Virus record (IMG/VR): IMGVR_UViG_3300042397_001305
Location: 1-64,000 of that record
From: a virus
Reading direction: 5' to 3' (one strand)
Length of the DNA stretch: 64,000 bases
The notes under the pieces are model-generated. The model was not told the DNA's origin. It made no database searches and saw only the letters and a program-made list of their open reading frames with translations. Made by a program: the position numbers and the translations under genes. Of this stretch, positions 1-8,718 are shown piece after piece; the stretch's first letter is position 1, and every line of letters begins with the position of its first letter.

Positions 1-1335
1 AGTTTCTGTTGGGGTTATTGTATTTGTTGGTGTAATACTTGGCGTAGGTGTCGGAGTTTCAGTAGGTGCAATAGTGTTTGTCGGTGTTATTGTAGGCGTC
101 ACACTTGGTGTTAATGTCATAGTAGGCGTCACACTTGGTGTTGGAGGTATTAACTCAACATATAAATCATTGTTTGGTATTATATCGTAATTTAAATCAT
201 TTAAAGGGATGCTTGTTGGTGTGGGTGTTGGAGTTGGGGTAGGACTTGGTGTTGGAGGTATTAACTCAACATATAAATCATTATTAGGTATTATCAAATA
301 ATTAATATCATTTAATGGTATATTTGTTTGTGTAGGAGTTGGTGTTAAAGTAGGAGTTGGTGTTGGGGTGATATTGTAAGTTAAAACATTTGAATATGTT
401 GTTGTTGAATCGTCACAAACTTGTGTAATTCTAAATAAAGTTGAACCGTGTAAATCAACATTAATCAAATATGTTTGAGGAGAACTACACGCAGTATCAA
501 TCGCTTCCCAGTTATCCCCAAAGTCTTGAGAATATTCTAAGAATAATTGAGAACAACTAATAAATAAGTTTGTAAATTCATAAACCCAATTTTGTCCACC
601 ACCATAAGTAACACTAAGTAATTCAATACCACAATAAGGGAATGTTGATGTAGGGGTTAATGTCGGAGTTGGGGTAAGAGTTTCTGTAGGAGTTATTGTC
701 GGAGTTATTGTTGGTGTTGGGGTGTTTGTTGGGGTTTCCGTAGGCGTATTTGTTGGAGTTTCCGTAGGTGTATTTGTTGGAGTCTCTGTTGGAGTTATTG
801 TTGGAGTTAACGTAGGAGTATTTGTTGGAGTTTCTGTTGGTGTTAATGTAGGTGTGGGAGTAAGTGTCATTGTAGGTGTCATTGTAGGGGTAACACTAGG
901 GGATACTGGTGTATACGGAACTATACAGCAAGGATAAACAGATGTATAACAATTCTCATACTCTAAATCATCAGCAATAAATGATTCTTGAATATTGATG
1001 AATAACCTCTCATTAATTGGTAGGATTAAATTACCATCATCATTCTTAACTAAGAATTGACCTTCGTATCTTGCCGATATGTTTGTGTCTGATGAGGTAA
1101 ATTGGTAGTAAATATAATATTCTGTCGGAGTATTTGGGTCGTCAAAAGTTTTTGAGACAATACCCGCCGGCTTAGACATTATTTTTGGAATACCGGTTTC
1201 AATATTAACCATAGAAAAGAAAATAGAAGAAGTCTCTAATAATTGCATAAAATTATTATACTCACTTCTTCCGTCTTTAACTACTTGAAGTTTTAATACC
1301 GGTAATGTTGCGTTTTTCTTTATAAAAAAATCCAT
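1..1335 (-). CDS. Thr-Pro-repeat virion protein, 3' end outside window
   Basis: The ATG at 1335 opens a frame that stays open to the left edge, so the C-terminus is missing. Residues 1 to about 130 are a globular domain starting [14 protein letters not shown]. Then come long Thr-Pro linkers (TPTxTPT), a small beta-rich domain around [11 protein letters not shown] and FRITQVC, and two copies of a 37-residue unit containing [16 protein letters not shown] (DNA copies begin near 134 and 245). The beta domain resembles one in the protein at 10023-12182. The architecture suggests a tail-fibre or baseplate-attached structural protein with mucin-like linkers. A TATTTATA box lies 14 bases before the start. 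The exact function is not recognised; virion location is inferred from context. Confidence 0.75.
   Translation of the reverse strand, partial: MDFFIKKNATLPVLKLQVVKDGRSEYNNFMQLLETSSIFFSMVNIETGIPKIMSKPAGIVSKTFDDPNTPTEYYIYYQFTSSDTNISARYEGQFLVKNDDGNLILPINERLFINIQESFIADDLEYENCYTSVYPCCIVPYTPVSPSVTPTMTPTMTLTPTPTLTPTETPTNTPTLTPTITPTETPTNTPTETPTNTPTETPTNTPTPTITPTITPTETLTPTPTLTPTSTFPYCGIELLSVTYGGGQNWVYEFTNLFISCSQLFLEYSQDFGDNWEAIDTACSSPQTYLINVDLHGSTLFRITQVCDDSTTTYSNVLTYNITPTPTPTLTPTPTQTNIPLNDINYLIIPNNDLYVELIPPTPSPTPTPTPTPTSIPLNDLNYDIIPNNDLYVELIPPTPSVTPTMTLTPSVTPTITPTNTIAPTETPTPTPSITPTNTITPTET
126..300 (-). repeat. Two 111-base direct repeats coding a 37-residue unit
   Basis: Near-identical sequence starting at about 134 and again at about 245 encodes [16 protein letters not shown]-type units separated by Thr-Pro linker. 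The offset is 111 bases, which keeps the reading frame. This looks like an in-frame duplication in a fibre gene. Confidence 0.7.
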
Positions 1336-1349
1336 CTAAAGTTTTTTAT

Positions 1350-1357
1350 TATAAATA
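1350..1357 (-). promoter_or_regulatory. TATTTATA box (late-promoter-like)
   Basis: TATTTATA in the coding direction, followed by ATAAAAAA, 14 bases before the ATG at 1335. Same arrangement as upstream of 35820, 52846, 58722 and 60189. Promoter role is inferred. Confidence 0.4.
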
Positions 1358-1374
1358 CTTCAAATTATCGAATA

Positions 1375-3051
1375 TTAACTTTCTTTTCTTAATGCACCGT
1401 CATAATGTTCAAATCTATTATGTTCGGTTGGTGTTAATAATAATAGACCAGGATTTATTTTTCCTTTAACAGTCTCTTGATAACAATAACTCATTAATGT
1501 TTGTTCAAAAGGATGAGCCCATTTTGTTTCTAAATAACATTTATAATTACCCTCTCTTGTAAATACAATAGGCCAATTACATAAATAAACCTCTCCGGTC
1601 ACATATGGTAAACCTTTATGTGATTTAATTTCCTTGAATTGTGTTTTAGGCGAATTAGGGTCTAATCCTTGTACAGGTAATTTAGGATTGTTTGGCCAAT
1701 GTTTTTGTCTAAAATCTTGAGGTACGTTATACCAACTCCATTGTACACTATTGTCACCAAAAAACTCACTAAAGTTTAGTTTAAGAAAATCAAAATTTTC
1801 TTTTTGAAGAATGTCTAAAGATTTTTGATATAAATTATCAACGTATCTATTAAACCCATTTCTACAAACTTCATCTTTTTTAGGATAAAAAGCCATATCA
1901 TCTTCAAACCACCAATAACAATCTAAATCAGTCTCATTAAAATGTTCGGCAACAAACACTCTACCTCCAACAATACCAATATTATCTTTTTTAATATGTT
2001 CAAAACCATATTGTTCGCATAGTTCAACATACCTTGGTGTTGTAGATAAATCTGTTGAATTATCTAATAAATATTTTTTAGGTTTATCAATGAAATCTTT
2101 ATCATATTCTAACATTGAATTGATTAAAACCTCAAATTGTTTTGGTGAATTAAATGCTATCACATAAAGTCCAACTTTAGAAGTGTCTAAATTATTAATA
2201 ACCACGTTTTTTGAAACTTCGGACTTAACCTCAACAGTTGTATTCTTTAAATCTTCAAAAAACTTACCCATTAACCCATTACCATCTATTTCAGAATAAG
2301 TAATTAATGATGGGTATTTGTATGTCATAATGGTGAATAAAGATTCTTCAGTACCCATTAACCCACTTGATAAGGTACTATCCATTAATCCATAATAGAT
2401 ATTATTAATTTCTGAAATCGTATCTTTCTTACCTCCGAAGAATCCGGCTCTCGCAACTCTATTAACCTGACCACCAGCTAATTCACATAGTTCATTATAT
2501 TTAAACCCGTGTATTTCAGAACTTGTTTCGTATGGGAAACAAACAAAGTGAAAATTTTTAACTAATTTAGGTAATTTATCTAAAACTTTATCGTGAGTAA
2601 AATATCCCGGATGTATTGTGTTTGTTAAACCAGCATCAATCCAAAACATATATTCAGAATCAAATTTATCTAAAATTTTAGCGTCGTGTAACAAAAATAC
2701 TTTTGACATAACTAAAGGATTGTACATCTCTAATTTAGCCTGAGTTGATTCTGTTAACCAACCAACTTGATTAAACCAATCAGGGTTAGTTCTTATATTT
2801 TGTATTTTATTGTAAAACTCATTATTTCTAAACCAAGATAAATCTCTACGAACAAATTGAGTATTTTCACTACGTCTATTACTTGAGACAAATTGTTCTA
2901 ATTCTTCATCTCCAAAAATTATCATATTAACATCAACTTGTAATAGCTGTGCAAATTTATCTAAATAATGTTGGAATGACCGAGACCACCCTTCTTGAAG
3001 GTCACCTCTACCTATATCCCATAATCCTGTTACTAATGTTAATTTACTCAT
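1375..3051 (-). CDS. HtrL/YibB-type protein fused to a GT-A glycosyltransferase domain
   Basis: The first ~285 residues match the HtrL/YibB (WlaTC) family by pattern: an opening TLVTGLWDIGR, a central MIIFGDEEL, then YNPLVMSKVFLLHDA and YMFWIDAGLTN, a DxG-type acidic site. From about residue 287 a second domain begins (VGLYVIAFNSPKQFEVLINS) with YWWFEDDMAF as a likely EDD metal/nucleotide site, as in GT-A glycosyltransferases. The protein is therefore a two-domain sugar transferase, probably cytoplasmic. It is last but one on the left of a minus-strand sugar operon and lies 1 base after the next gene. Start is ATG. Substrate unknown. Confidence 0.75.
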   Translation of the reverse strand: MSKLTLVTGLWDIGRGDLQEGWSRSFQHYLDKFAQLLQVDVNMIIFGDEELEQFVSSNRRSENTQFVRRDLSWFRNNEFYNKIQNIRTNPDWFNQVGWLTESTQAKLEMYNPLVMSKVFLLHDAKILDKFDSEYMFWIDAGLTNTIHPGYFTHDKVLDKLPKLVKNFHFVCFPYETSSEIHGFKYNELCELAGGQVNRVARAGFFGGKKDTISEINNIYYGLMDSTLSSGLMGTEESLFTIMTYKYPSLITYSEIDGNGLMGKFFEDLKNTTVEVKSEVSKNVVINNLDTSKVGLYVIAFNSPKQFEVLINSMLEYDKDFIDKPKKYLLDNSTDLSTTPRYVELCEQYGFEHIKKDNIGIVGGRVFVAEHFNETDLDCYWWFEDDMAFYPKKDEVCRNGFNRYVDNLYQKSLDILQKENFDFLKLNFSEFFGDNSVQWSWYNVPQDFRQKHWPNNPKLPVQGLDPNSPKTQFKEIKSHKGLPYVTGEVYLCNWPIVFTREGNYKCYLETKWAHPFEQTLMSYCYQETVKGKINPGLLLLTPTEHNRFEHYDGALRKES

Positions 3052-3052
3052 A

Positions 3053-3811
3053 TTATCTTTCTAAGTATTGTAATTTATAGAATTTATCTGCATTGTCTGA
3101 TGCGCTTTCTGAACGGTACCACCAACAACCACCTCTCTCATTTGGTAAATGTCCAATAATTGGGAATGATTCGACTCTTGGAGTATAATCCTCGTCTTTA
3201 TCGTAACTAACCACCCATTTCTCAATATTGTGTTTACCCATATATGCCGATAAAATGATATCATCACTCCAAGATTCCCCAACAAATTCACTAAAGAAAT
3301 CCGGTTTGAAGAAACTTCTTCTATACGAAACAGTCTTATACCCTTCAATTATCTTAACTCTAACATCATTTTTAACTGTTGTACAAAAATGACAAGAACC
3401 ATTTATTGCGGATATACCCGCAAACCCAATAGCCGCATTAGGGTATTGTTTTCGTTTTTCTATATGATACTCAATAAAACCATCCTCATATGATAAATCG
3501 TCATCTACTGTGATAATAATAACATCATCACTTTCTTCTGTACGTAATATTGTTGGTAAGATTTTAGTCATAGAACCATAATCATCGGTTCTAAATATTT
3601 TTAATTTTGAATCTGTAATTTCTGTTAACCAAGAAGGTAAAGAGTACTCTTCATTTGTTTTTTTAACAACATAAGGGATGTTAAGATGAATTTCATAATT
3701 GGAATATGAAAGTGTTAGTAATCTATCAATTACCGGACGTAGACCACCTTTTGGGTCGTGATAATTAAGTCTTGAGGGTATAGTCGTTAAACTAATAATT
3801 ATTTTTTCCAT
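3053..3811 (-). CDS. GT-A fold glycosyltransferase
   Basis: 252 residues. Opens with IIISLTTIPSRL, the Rossmann-like first strand of GT-A enzymes. IITVDDDLSY around residue 100 is the DxD-type metal/nucleotide-sugar site. SWSDDIILSAYMG further on resembles the acceptor-side acidic motif of these enzymes. It sits in a tightly packed row of minus-strand transferases (1 to 5 base gaps). ATG start at 3811. Likely transfers a sugar from a nucleotide donor; donor and acceptor cannot be read from sequence. Confidence 0.7.
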   Translation of the reverse strand: MEKIIISLTTIPSRLNYHDPKGGLRPVIDRLLTLSYSNYEIHLNIPYVVKKTNEEYSLPSWLTEITDSKLKIFRTDDYGSMTKILPTILRTEESDDVIIITVDDDLSYEDGFIEYHIEKRKQYPNAAIGFAGISAINGSCHFCTTVKNDVRVKIIEGYKTVSYRRSFFKPDFFSEFVGESWSDDIILSAYMGKHNIEKWVVSYDKDEDYTPRVESFPIIGHLPNERGGCWWYRSESASDNADKFYKLQYLER

Positions 3812-3815
3812 TATT

Positions 3816-4673
3816 TTATTGTAATTTATTTATGTCTATAATTTCTTTTAATATTCTAACATTTGAATCAACCGTCCCATTCTCAAGATACCACCGATAT
3901 CCATTTTCTGAAATATACTTTAAAAACTCAGTATCATTTTTAACCTCGTTATACCTATCTAAAATAATTTTATTTAGAATTATCGGGTCATTGTCCATTT
4001 CAAACGAAATATAATGATAATTTGGAATTAATTTATTATGAAATTGTAAGTCCAATTTAGGTCTTAGTAAAGCCGACCTAGCGGATAATACCTCAATATC
4101 TCGATTACATATTTCACCGGCACCATTTAAAGATAAACAGATTTTATTGTTATTTAATTCTTCATAATATCGGTCAATTGGGAATAATTTTTCATTAGTT
4201 ATTTTTATATCACCAATTTTTGATAACGACAATCTTTCATTATATAAAAACCCTCTAAACCCCAATTCATTATTTTCTTTTTCCTCAATTTTTTTAGAAT
4301 TTTTAGATAAATTATCAAAAATAATAGAATATGGTAAGTAGGTATACGGTGTAAAATTCATTTCAGGTTTAGTCCCCGAAGAAGAAATTAGTTCAACCAT
4401 ATTTTTAGGTTCCCAGCCATTCCATTCCCAAGTTAATTCGATAGCTTTATCCCAATAAGAAACTATTAAATATTTTTTAGTATCTAAATTAGTTATAGTC
4501 ATTATTTGGGCCGAATAAATTCCGGATGGGTTTCCATTATAAAACATTCCTGAACTAACATATGAACATTCTATATGTGGATTTTCATTAATAAATTGTT
4601 TATAAAATTTATCAAAAACGTGTAATACTGACCAATCAGTGTGAGGACCTTCAAATCTAAATTCTAATCTCAT
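3816..4673 (-). CDS. Putative glycosyltransferase-like protein
   Basis: 285 residues, no clear N-terminal motif. The C-terminal third (ICLSLNGAGEICNRDIEVLS, then RSALLRP and a helical tail ending NVRILKEI) resembles the C-terminal half of GT-B/exostosin-like transferases, where a conserved acidic residue contacts the nucleotide-sugar. The assignment rests on this weak pattern plus its position inside an operon of sugar transferases, 3 bases after the next upstream gene. Could be another sugar-operon protein of unknown type. Confidence 0.45.
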   Translation of the reverse strand: MRLEFRFEGPHTDWSVLHVFDKFYKQFINENPHIECSYVSSGMFYNGNPSGIYSAQIMTITNLDTKKYLIVSYWDKAIELTWEWNGWEPKNMVELISSSGTKPEMNFTPYTYLPYSIIFDNLSKNSKKIEEKENNELGFRGFLYNERLSLSKIGDIKITNEKLFPIDRYYEELNNNKICLSLNGAGEICNRDIEVLSARSALLRPKLDLQFHNKLIPNYHYISFEMDNDPIILNKIILDRYNEVKNDTEFLKYISENGYRWYLENGTVDSNVRILKEIIDINKLQ

Positions 4674-4676
4674 ATT

Positions 4677-5534
4677 TTAAAAATATCTATAATACAATGG
4701 GTGTTGAGAGGTAATGTTTTTTTCATTTAAAAACTTTTCTAAAAAAAATCTATTATTATGATGTGTATTAAAATTAAATTTACCAAATCTGATAATTTCA
4801 GAATATAAGAATAAAAAATAATCACCGTCCACGTTTCTTTCATCAAACGCGTAATTAGAAGTGTAAGGTGTTTTATTCAAACAAAGATGTTTAAAATCGT
4901 AATCCCAAAAATCATTTTTTGTTTCATAAAAATCCCCATCCATATTATGTCTTAACTCACCTTTCATATTTTTAACATATGATGTATCAAAATGATGTAA
5001 CGCAACTTTATTATTACTCTGAAGTAGTTTAATTAAAGATTTTCTATTCCAAACTGATGGTTGTACAGATAACATATAACGATAAGATGTGTTTAAATTT
5101 AAAAAAATATTCTGAGGTAAATTATATTTAGAATAATCCATTTCATAGTTTGACCAATTTGTAAAATTATAACTCATAAGGGAAACGTGGTCTATTTTTT
5201 CATCACTCATTACTGAAACAATTTTTTCTAAATTTTCTTTTTTAATTTCAGTAAATAGAGTATAATCGTCAAGCATAAATAAAACATAATCCGTATCAAT
5301 TATTGATAATGCTTTAATCATAACTTCACCAAAGTGAGTTCCTCCACCACAATAAGGTGTTGATGTATTTATTAATTGAAAATCTGAAAAATCTAAATTA
5401 TGTTTAATTTCATTACTTACTAAATATTTTTTAATATCAATATTTTGATTGAATTTATTAAATTCGTCAATTGATAATTTAGCAATCGGTGCGTGATTTT
5501 CAGAAGTGTAATATAATACGGATAAATTATTCAT
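4677..5534 (-). CDS. GT-A-like glycosyltransferase
   Basis: 285 residues. The N-terminus SVLYYTSENHAPIAKL and a central YVLFMLDDYTLF (LDDY as DxD-like site, near residue 90) fit a GT-A fold. GGGTHFGEVMIKAL precedes that site, in the place where GT-A enzymes often bind the donor. It lies between two other transferase genes with 3- and 10-base gaps, so probably one transcript. Specific sugar unknown. Confidence 0.6.
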   Translation of the reverse strand: MNNLSVLYYTSENHAPIAKLSIDEFNKFNQNIDIKKYLVSNEIKHNLDFSDFQLINTSTPYCGGGTHFGEVMIKALSIIDTDYVLFMLDDYTLFTEIKKENLEKIVSVMSDEKIDHVSLMSYNFTNWSNYEMDYSKYNLPQNIFLNLNTSYRYMLSVQPSVWNRKSLIKLLQSNNKVALHHFDTSYVKNMKGELRHNMDGDFYETKNDFWDYDFKHLCLNKTPYTSNYAFDERNVDGDYFLFLYSEIIRFGKFNFNTHHNNRFFLEKFLNEKNITSQHPLYYRYF

Positions 5535-5544
5535 TTTTTTTAAT

Positions 5545-6207
5545 TTAAATTCTGTAAGGTTTTATTTTTGTAAAATATTGATAATCATCGTTGTTTATTT
5601 TTAAATCATTGTGATTACCCTCAAGGTTATCAACAATTAAATTAGTTTTTTTAAAAATAATATCCCAACATCTTTCCATAGCTTTTTGTTGTTCTTTATT
5701 TTCAGGATATACTAATAAATTTTTTTCTATTTTTTGTGAATCTATATACGTAATAGCAAACATTGGCCCAAAAATACCCGTTTCAAATATTGTAGTACCA
5801 AAATGTTTTAATGAAAAATCTTTTTGAATTTGATTATCCCACCATCCACCTTCAAATGTTAGTATTGTGACAATATTTGAGGTTTTTAATTTTTCGTCTA
5901 TTAAATTAAAAAAACCCATATTTTTAATCCTAATAGAATCTTGTAAGAATATAAACCTATCTGATTTTAAATTTTGAATTGCGTAAATATAAGCTCCGGT
6001 ATCAAATCCTTTATAAGGTGTTTGATATACATTAATTTTTAATTTAAATTTATTAAAATATTTTAAATTCTCTAAGTAATCTATAAACTCAGAGTCACTT
6101 GATTGTGTATCAATTATTGATATTTCTTCTTTTATGTTAAGTTTTTCTAAGTCGGATAATAAATTTGGTAAAAAATTTATTCCATTGTTTGTTGCAACAA
6201 CAATCAT
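5545..6207 (-). CDS. Short GT2-like protein
   Basis: 220 residues. The opening MIVVATNNGINFLPNLLSDL and ISIIDTQSSD are typical of GT2 enzymes, and RFIFLQDSIRI near residue 90 takes the place of the DxD region with a single aspartate. GGWWDNQIQKDF follows. It is shorter than most GT2 enzymes and its acidic motif is weak, so activity is uncertain. Embedded in the sugar operon, 3 bases after the HAD-nucleotidyltransferase gene. Confidence 0.5.
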   Translation of the reverse strand: MIVVATNNGINFLPNLLSDLEKLNIKEEISIIDTQSSDSEFIDYLENLKYFNKFKLKINVYQTPYKGFDTGAYIYAIQNLKSDRFIFLQDSIRIKNMGFFNLIDEKLKTSNIVTILTFEGGWWDNQIQKDFSLKHFGTTIFETGIFGPMFAITYIDSQKIEKNLLVYPENKEQQKAMERCWDIIFKKTNLIVDNLEGNHNDLKINNDDYQYFTKIKPYRI

Positions 6208-6210
6208 ATA

Positions 6211-7578
6211 TTATTTATTCTCTAAATAGTAATTTAAATCTTCAGGTGTACCTAATCCCCACATTTGTTTAATATCAAATGTTTTAATTTTTTTATCTCC
6301 TAAAATAGCCTCGTTGAATACCGGACAAACATAAAATTCATTATTAACTCTTATATCTTTTTGAATCATTTGTTCCGCAAATTTTACATAGTCGGAACCT
6401 TTTTTCCAATAATAAACACCAACGGTTGCGATATCAGATATTGGATTTTTTTCCGCAACTTCTGTTACAAAACCGGACTCGTCAATTTTAGCAAAAGACC
6501 ATTTAGGGTGGGTTGACTTAAACGTTACTATACCACCATCACAATTTGTTTCATTCATTTTATACATAAACTCATTTGAATCCCATTCTACAAATTGGTC
6601 AGAATTAGCCATAACTAATGGACTATCATTATCAATAAATTCTTTGGCTAATAATGTTGTACAAGCAGCCCCTTCGGTAACTCCCTCAACTTCAACTATT
6701 TTACAATTAGGTGTTATTAGATTCAATAACGTGTCTAAATTATATTTTTCTCTATGAGATTTTTGCACAATAAAAATAAAATTAGCATCCATATTTAAAT
6801 TATCAACAACAACTTGTATCATAGGTTTACCCTTAACGTCAATTAATGGTTTTGGGAATGTATACCCTGCTTTTTCAAAACGACTACCGGCACCCGCCAT
6901 AGGTATTAAAACGTTTAATTTATTATCAGACCATTTTGGTGTACTCATAACATTTGTATTTTTTATTTTATTTATTTTATTGATTATTAGAGAATACGTA
7001 ACATCATTAGGTTCTTTAACTCTTATTATATTTGAATTACTTCTACTCGCAGCTAATAACCCATATGGAGAATCTTCAACAATTAAGGTTTCCTCAGGTA
7101 AACATTCCATCATAGAAATCCCTTTCCAATATATTTCCGGATGTGGTTTACTATTTTTTACATCTTCATTAGAAAGTATTAAATCAAAATATTGGATAAT
7201 GTCTAATTTACTTAATACCGTTAAAATTGTTTTTCTAATACTATTACTACAACAAACTATTTTATATCCATCATTTGATAATTTTTTCATACATTCAATT
7301 AATTGATTTGATGGTAATAAATTTTGTAAGGATTCTAAAGTTAATTTTTGTTTTTTATCCCATACTCTCGAAAAAGATTCTTTAGGTAAACCTTTGTTGG
7401 AATGTAATAAATCTAATTTTTGATTCGTTTTTAATCCATCATAAAGACTTAAATGTTCATTCCATTCTATTATAAATTTAGGGTCTTCTTCTCTTAAAGC
7501 ATCATTTAAACAATCATAATGTAGTTTTTTTGCTTCAACTAAAACACCATCTAAATCAAAAATTATTGTTTTAATCAT
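6211..7578 (-). CDS. HAD phosphatase fused to sugar-phosphate nucleotidyltransferase
   Basis: Residues 1-~210 are a beta-phosphoglucomutase-like HAD domain: IIFDLDGVLVEA (catalytic Asp pair), CCSNS (motif II), KPHPEIYW (Lys motif III) and VEDSPYGLLAA (motif IV). From ~224 a nucleotidyltransferase begins: LIPMAGAGSRF then FPKPLIDVKGKPMIQ, the signature GxGxR and PKPL sites. It ends MWGLGTPEDLNYYL, as in sugar-1-phosphate nucleotidyltransferases. The fusion may couple a phosphatase or mutase step with formation of an NDP-sugar for the neighbouring transferases. The stop overlaps nothing downstream; its ATG overlaps the stop of the next gene (ATGA), suggesting translational coupling. Confidence 0.85.
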   Translation of the reverse strand: MIKTIIFDLDGVLVEAKKLHYDCLNDALREEDPKFIIEWNEHLSLYDGLKTNQKLDLLHSNKGLPKESFSRVWDKKQKLTLESLQNLLPSNQLIECMKKLSNDGYKIVCCSNSIRKTILTVLSKLDIIQYFDLILSNEDVKNSKPHPEIYWKGISMMECLPEETLIVEDSPYGLLAASRSNSNIIRVKEPNDVTYSLIINKINKIKNTNVMSTPKWSDNKLNVLIPMAGAGSRFEKAGYTFPKPLIDVKGKPMIQVVVDNLNMDANFIFIVQKSHREKYNLDTLLNLITPNCKIVEVEGVTEGAACTTLLAKEFIDNDSPLVMANSDQFVEWDSNEFMYKMNETNCDGGIVTFKSTHPKWSFAKIDESGFVTEVAEKNPISDIATVGVYYWKKGSDYVKFAEQMIQKDIRVNNEFYVCPVFNEAILGDKKIKTFDIKQMWGLGTPEDLNYYLENK

Positions 7579-8012
7579 TTATATTTTTCTATTATATCTG
7601 AACAAATACCAAGACATTCGGTAATATTGTCATTGTTTATTTCTGGCATTACTGCAATACTATTCTTTATTGGTTGATTTCCCGGATATACCCAAATATG
7701 GTTTTGACTTGTTAAGGTTAAAGTATCTTCTTGATGCCAAAAATAATTAACATCATAACCACATTCTTTAAAATAAACAACCGATTCAACATTTTTACAA
7801 TGAACCCATAATTTATTAACTCTATCACGTATCCATCTGAAATCTATACCATACTGAGGTTTATCGTGACCTAGATAAATTAAACCATCAATATACCAAA
7901 CATCAACCTCAACATCATAACCTTGGTTAATTGCTGAGTCAATGTAATTTGGTTCATTTTCATATGACTCAAATTTACCATTAATATTTCCTCTATGTGA
8001 TATTAAAATCAT
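7575..8012 (-). CDS. Glycerophosphodiester phosphodiesterase-like protein
   Basis: 145 residues. HRG at 6-8, EVDVW at 34-38 and GHD at 48-50 match the catalytic His and the Glu/Asp metal ligands of the GDPD/PI-PLC-like barrel. The protein is much shorter than a full GDPD (usually about 240 or more), so it is either a minimal or truncated barrel. ATGA overlaps on both sides couple it to the HAD-nucleotidyltransferase and the upstream gene. In this setting it may act on a glycan- or lipid-linked phosphodiester; that is inference. Confidence 0.65.
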   Translation of the reverse strand: MILISHRGNINGKFESYENEPNYIDSAINQGYDVEVDVWYIDGLIYLGHDKPQYGIDFRWIRDRVNKLWVHCKNVESVVYFKECGYDVNYFWHQEDTLTLTSQNHIWVYPGNQPIKNSIAVMPEINNDNITECLGICSDIIEKYK

Positions 8013-8716
8013 ATTGAATCTAAATTACCGTTTTTTCGTTTTATTTTATAAAAATTAAAAGGTTTCATATCAACTTTAATATTATTTTGAGTAATCTGTT
8101 TATATAGAATATGTTCCGGAGCATTAGTTGTACTAATATGTTCCCACATATCCTCAATCGTGTTGTAAATATTAGAAACTACAGTCATTACATTTGTGGT
8201 GCCATACATAAATACTTCCGGAATCGCCTCACCCCAACTACCCAATAAATTGGTGTAAAGAGTGTTTTCATTAGGTAATTCTAATACCGCATCGTTTAAA
8301 AAAAATAAGTCACCTCTTAATTTTAAAACAACATCGTATTGTTTATTTTGGGAAACAACCATTTCATTACATTGGTATATTTTATAAAACATACCTAACA
8401 CATTTTTCACATATGGTTGAGAATTAACGTGTTGATATTTTTTATCTTTTTCATTAAAAAACGACTCGATTGATAAATAATTTTCAAAAATAAAATCAAT
8501 AGGTTTAAGTTTATCAACAATAGTGTTTTTAATATTCTCAGGAATTAAATCATTAGAATTAAAATCATATTTTTTAGAAACATCACCATAACCATATACG
8601 TCCCAAAAATTTAAATAAACATCACAATCATATTTTGAAATTAAATGTTTAATATGGTTATCAATATTATCCTCAAAATTACGAAGCATTCCTGAGTAAC
8701 AAAGGGCAACTTTCAT
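8009..8716 (-). CDS. Putative glycosyltransferase-like protein, LRGDL type
   Basis: 235 residues. Begins VALCYSGMLRNFEDNI and carries YDVVLKLRGDLFF near residue 130, a pattern seen in capsule/LPS-locus proteins thought to be GT-A-like, with the RGDL Asp in the DxD position. Overlaps the next gene by ATGA. Likely cytoplasmic and part of the same sugar operon. Precise function not known. Confidence 0.45.
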   Translation of the reverse strand: MKVALCYSGMLRNFEDNIDNHIKHLISKYDCDVYLNFWDVYGYGDVSKKYDFNSNDLIPENIKNTIVDKLKPIDFIFENYLSIESFFNEKDKKYQHVNSQPYVKNVLGMFYKIYQCNEMVVSQNKQYDVVLKLRGDLFFLNDAVLELPNENTLYTNLLGSWGEAIPEVFMYGTTNVMTVVSNIYNTIEDMWEHISTTNAPEHILYKQITQNNIKVDMKPFNFYKIKRKNGNLDSI

Positions 8717-8718
8717 AA

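Noticed and set aside
722-937. Plus-strand 71-residue Val/Gly-rich ORF
   Set aside because: It is the reverse of the Thr-Pro linker of the minus-strand gene at 1-1335; a strict low-complexity shadow.
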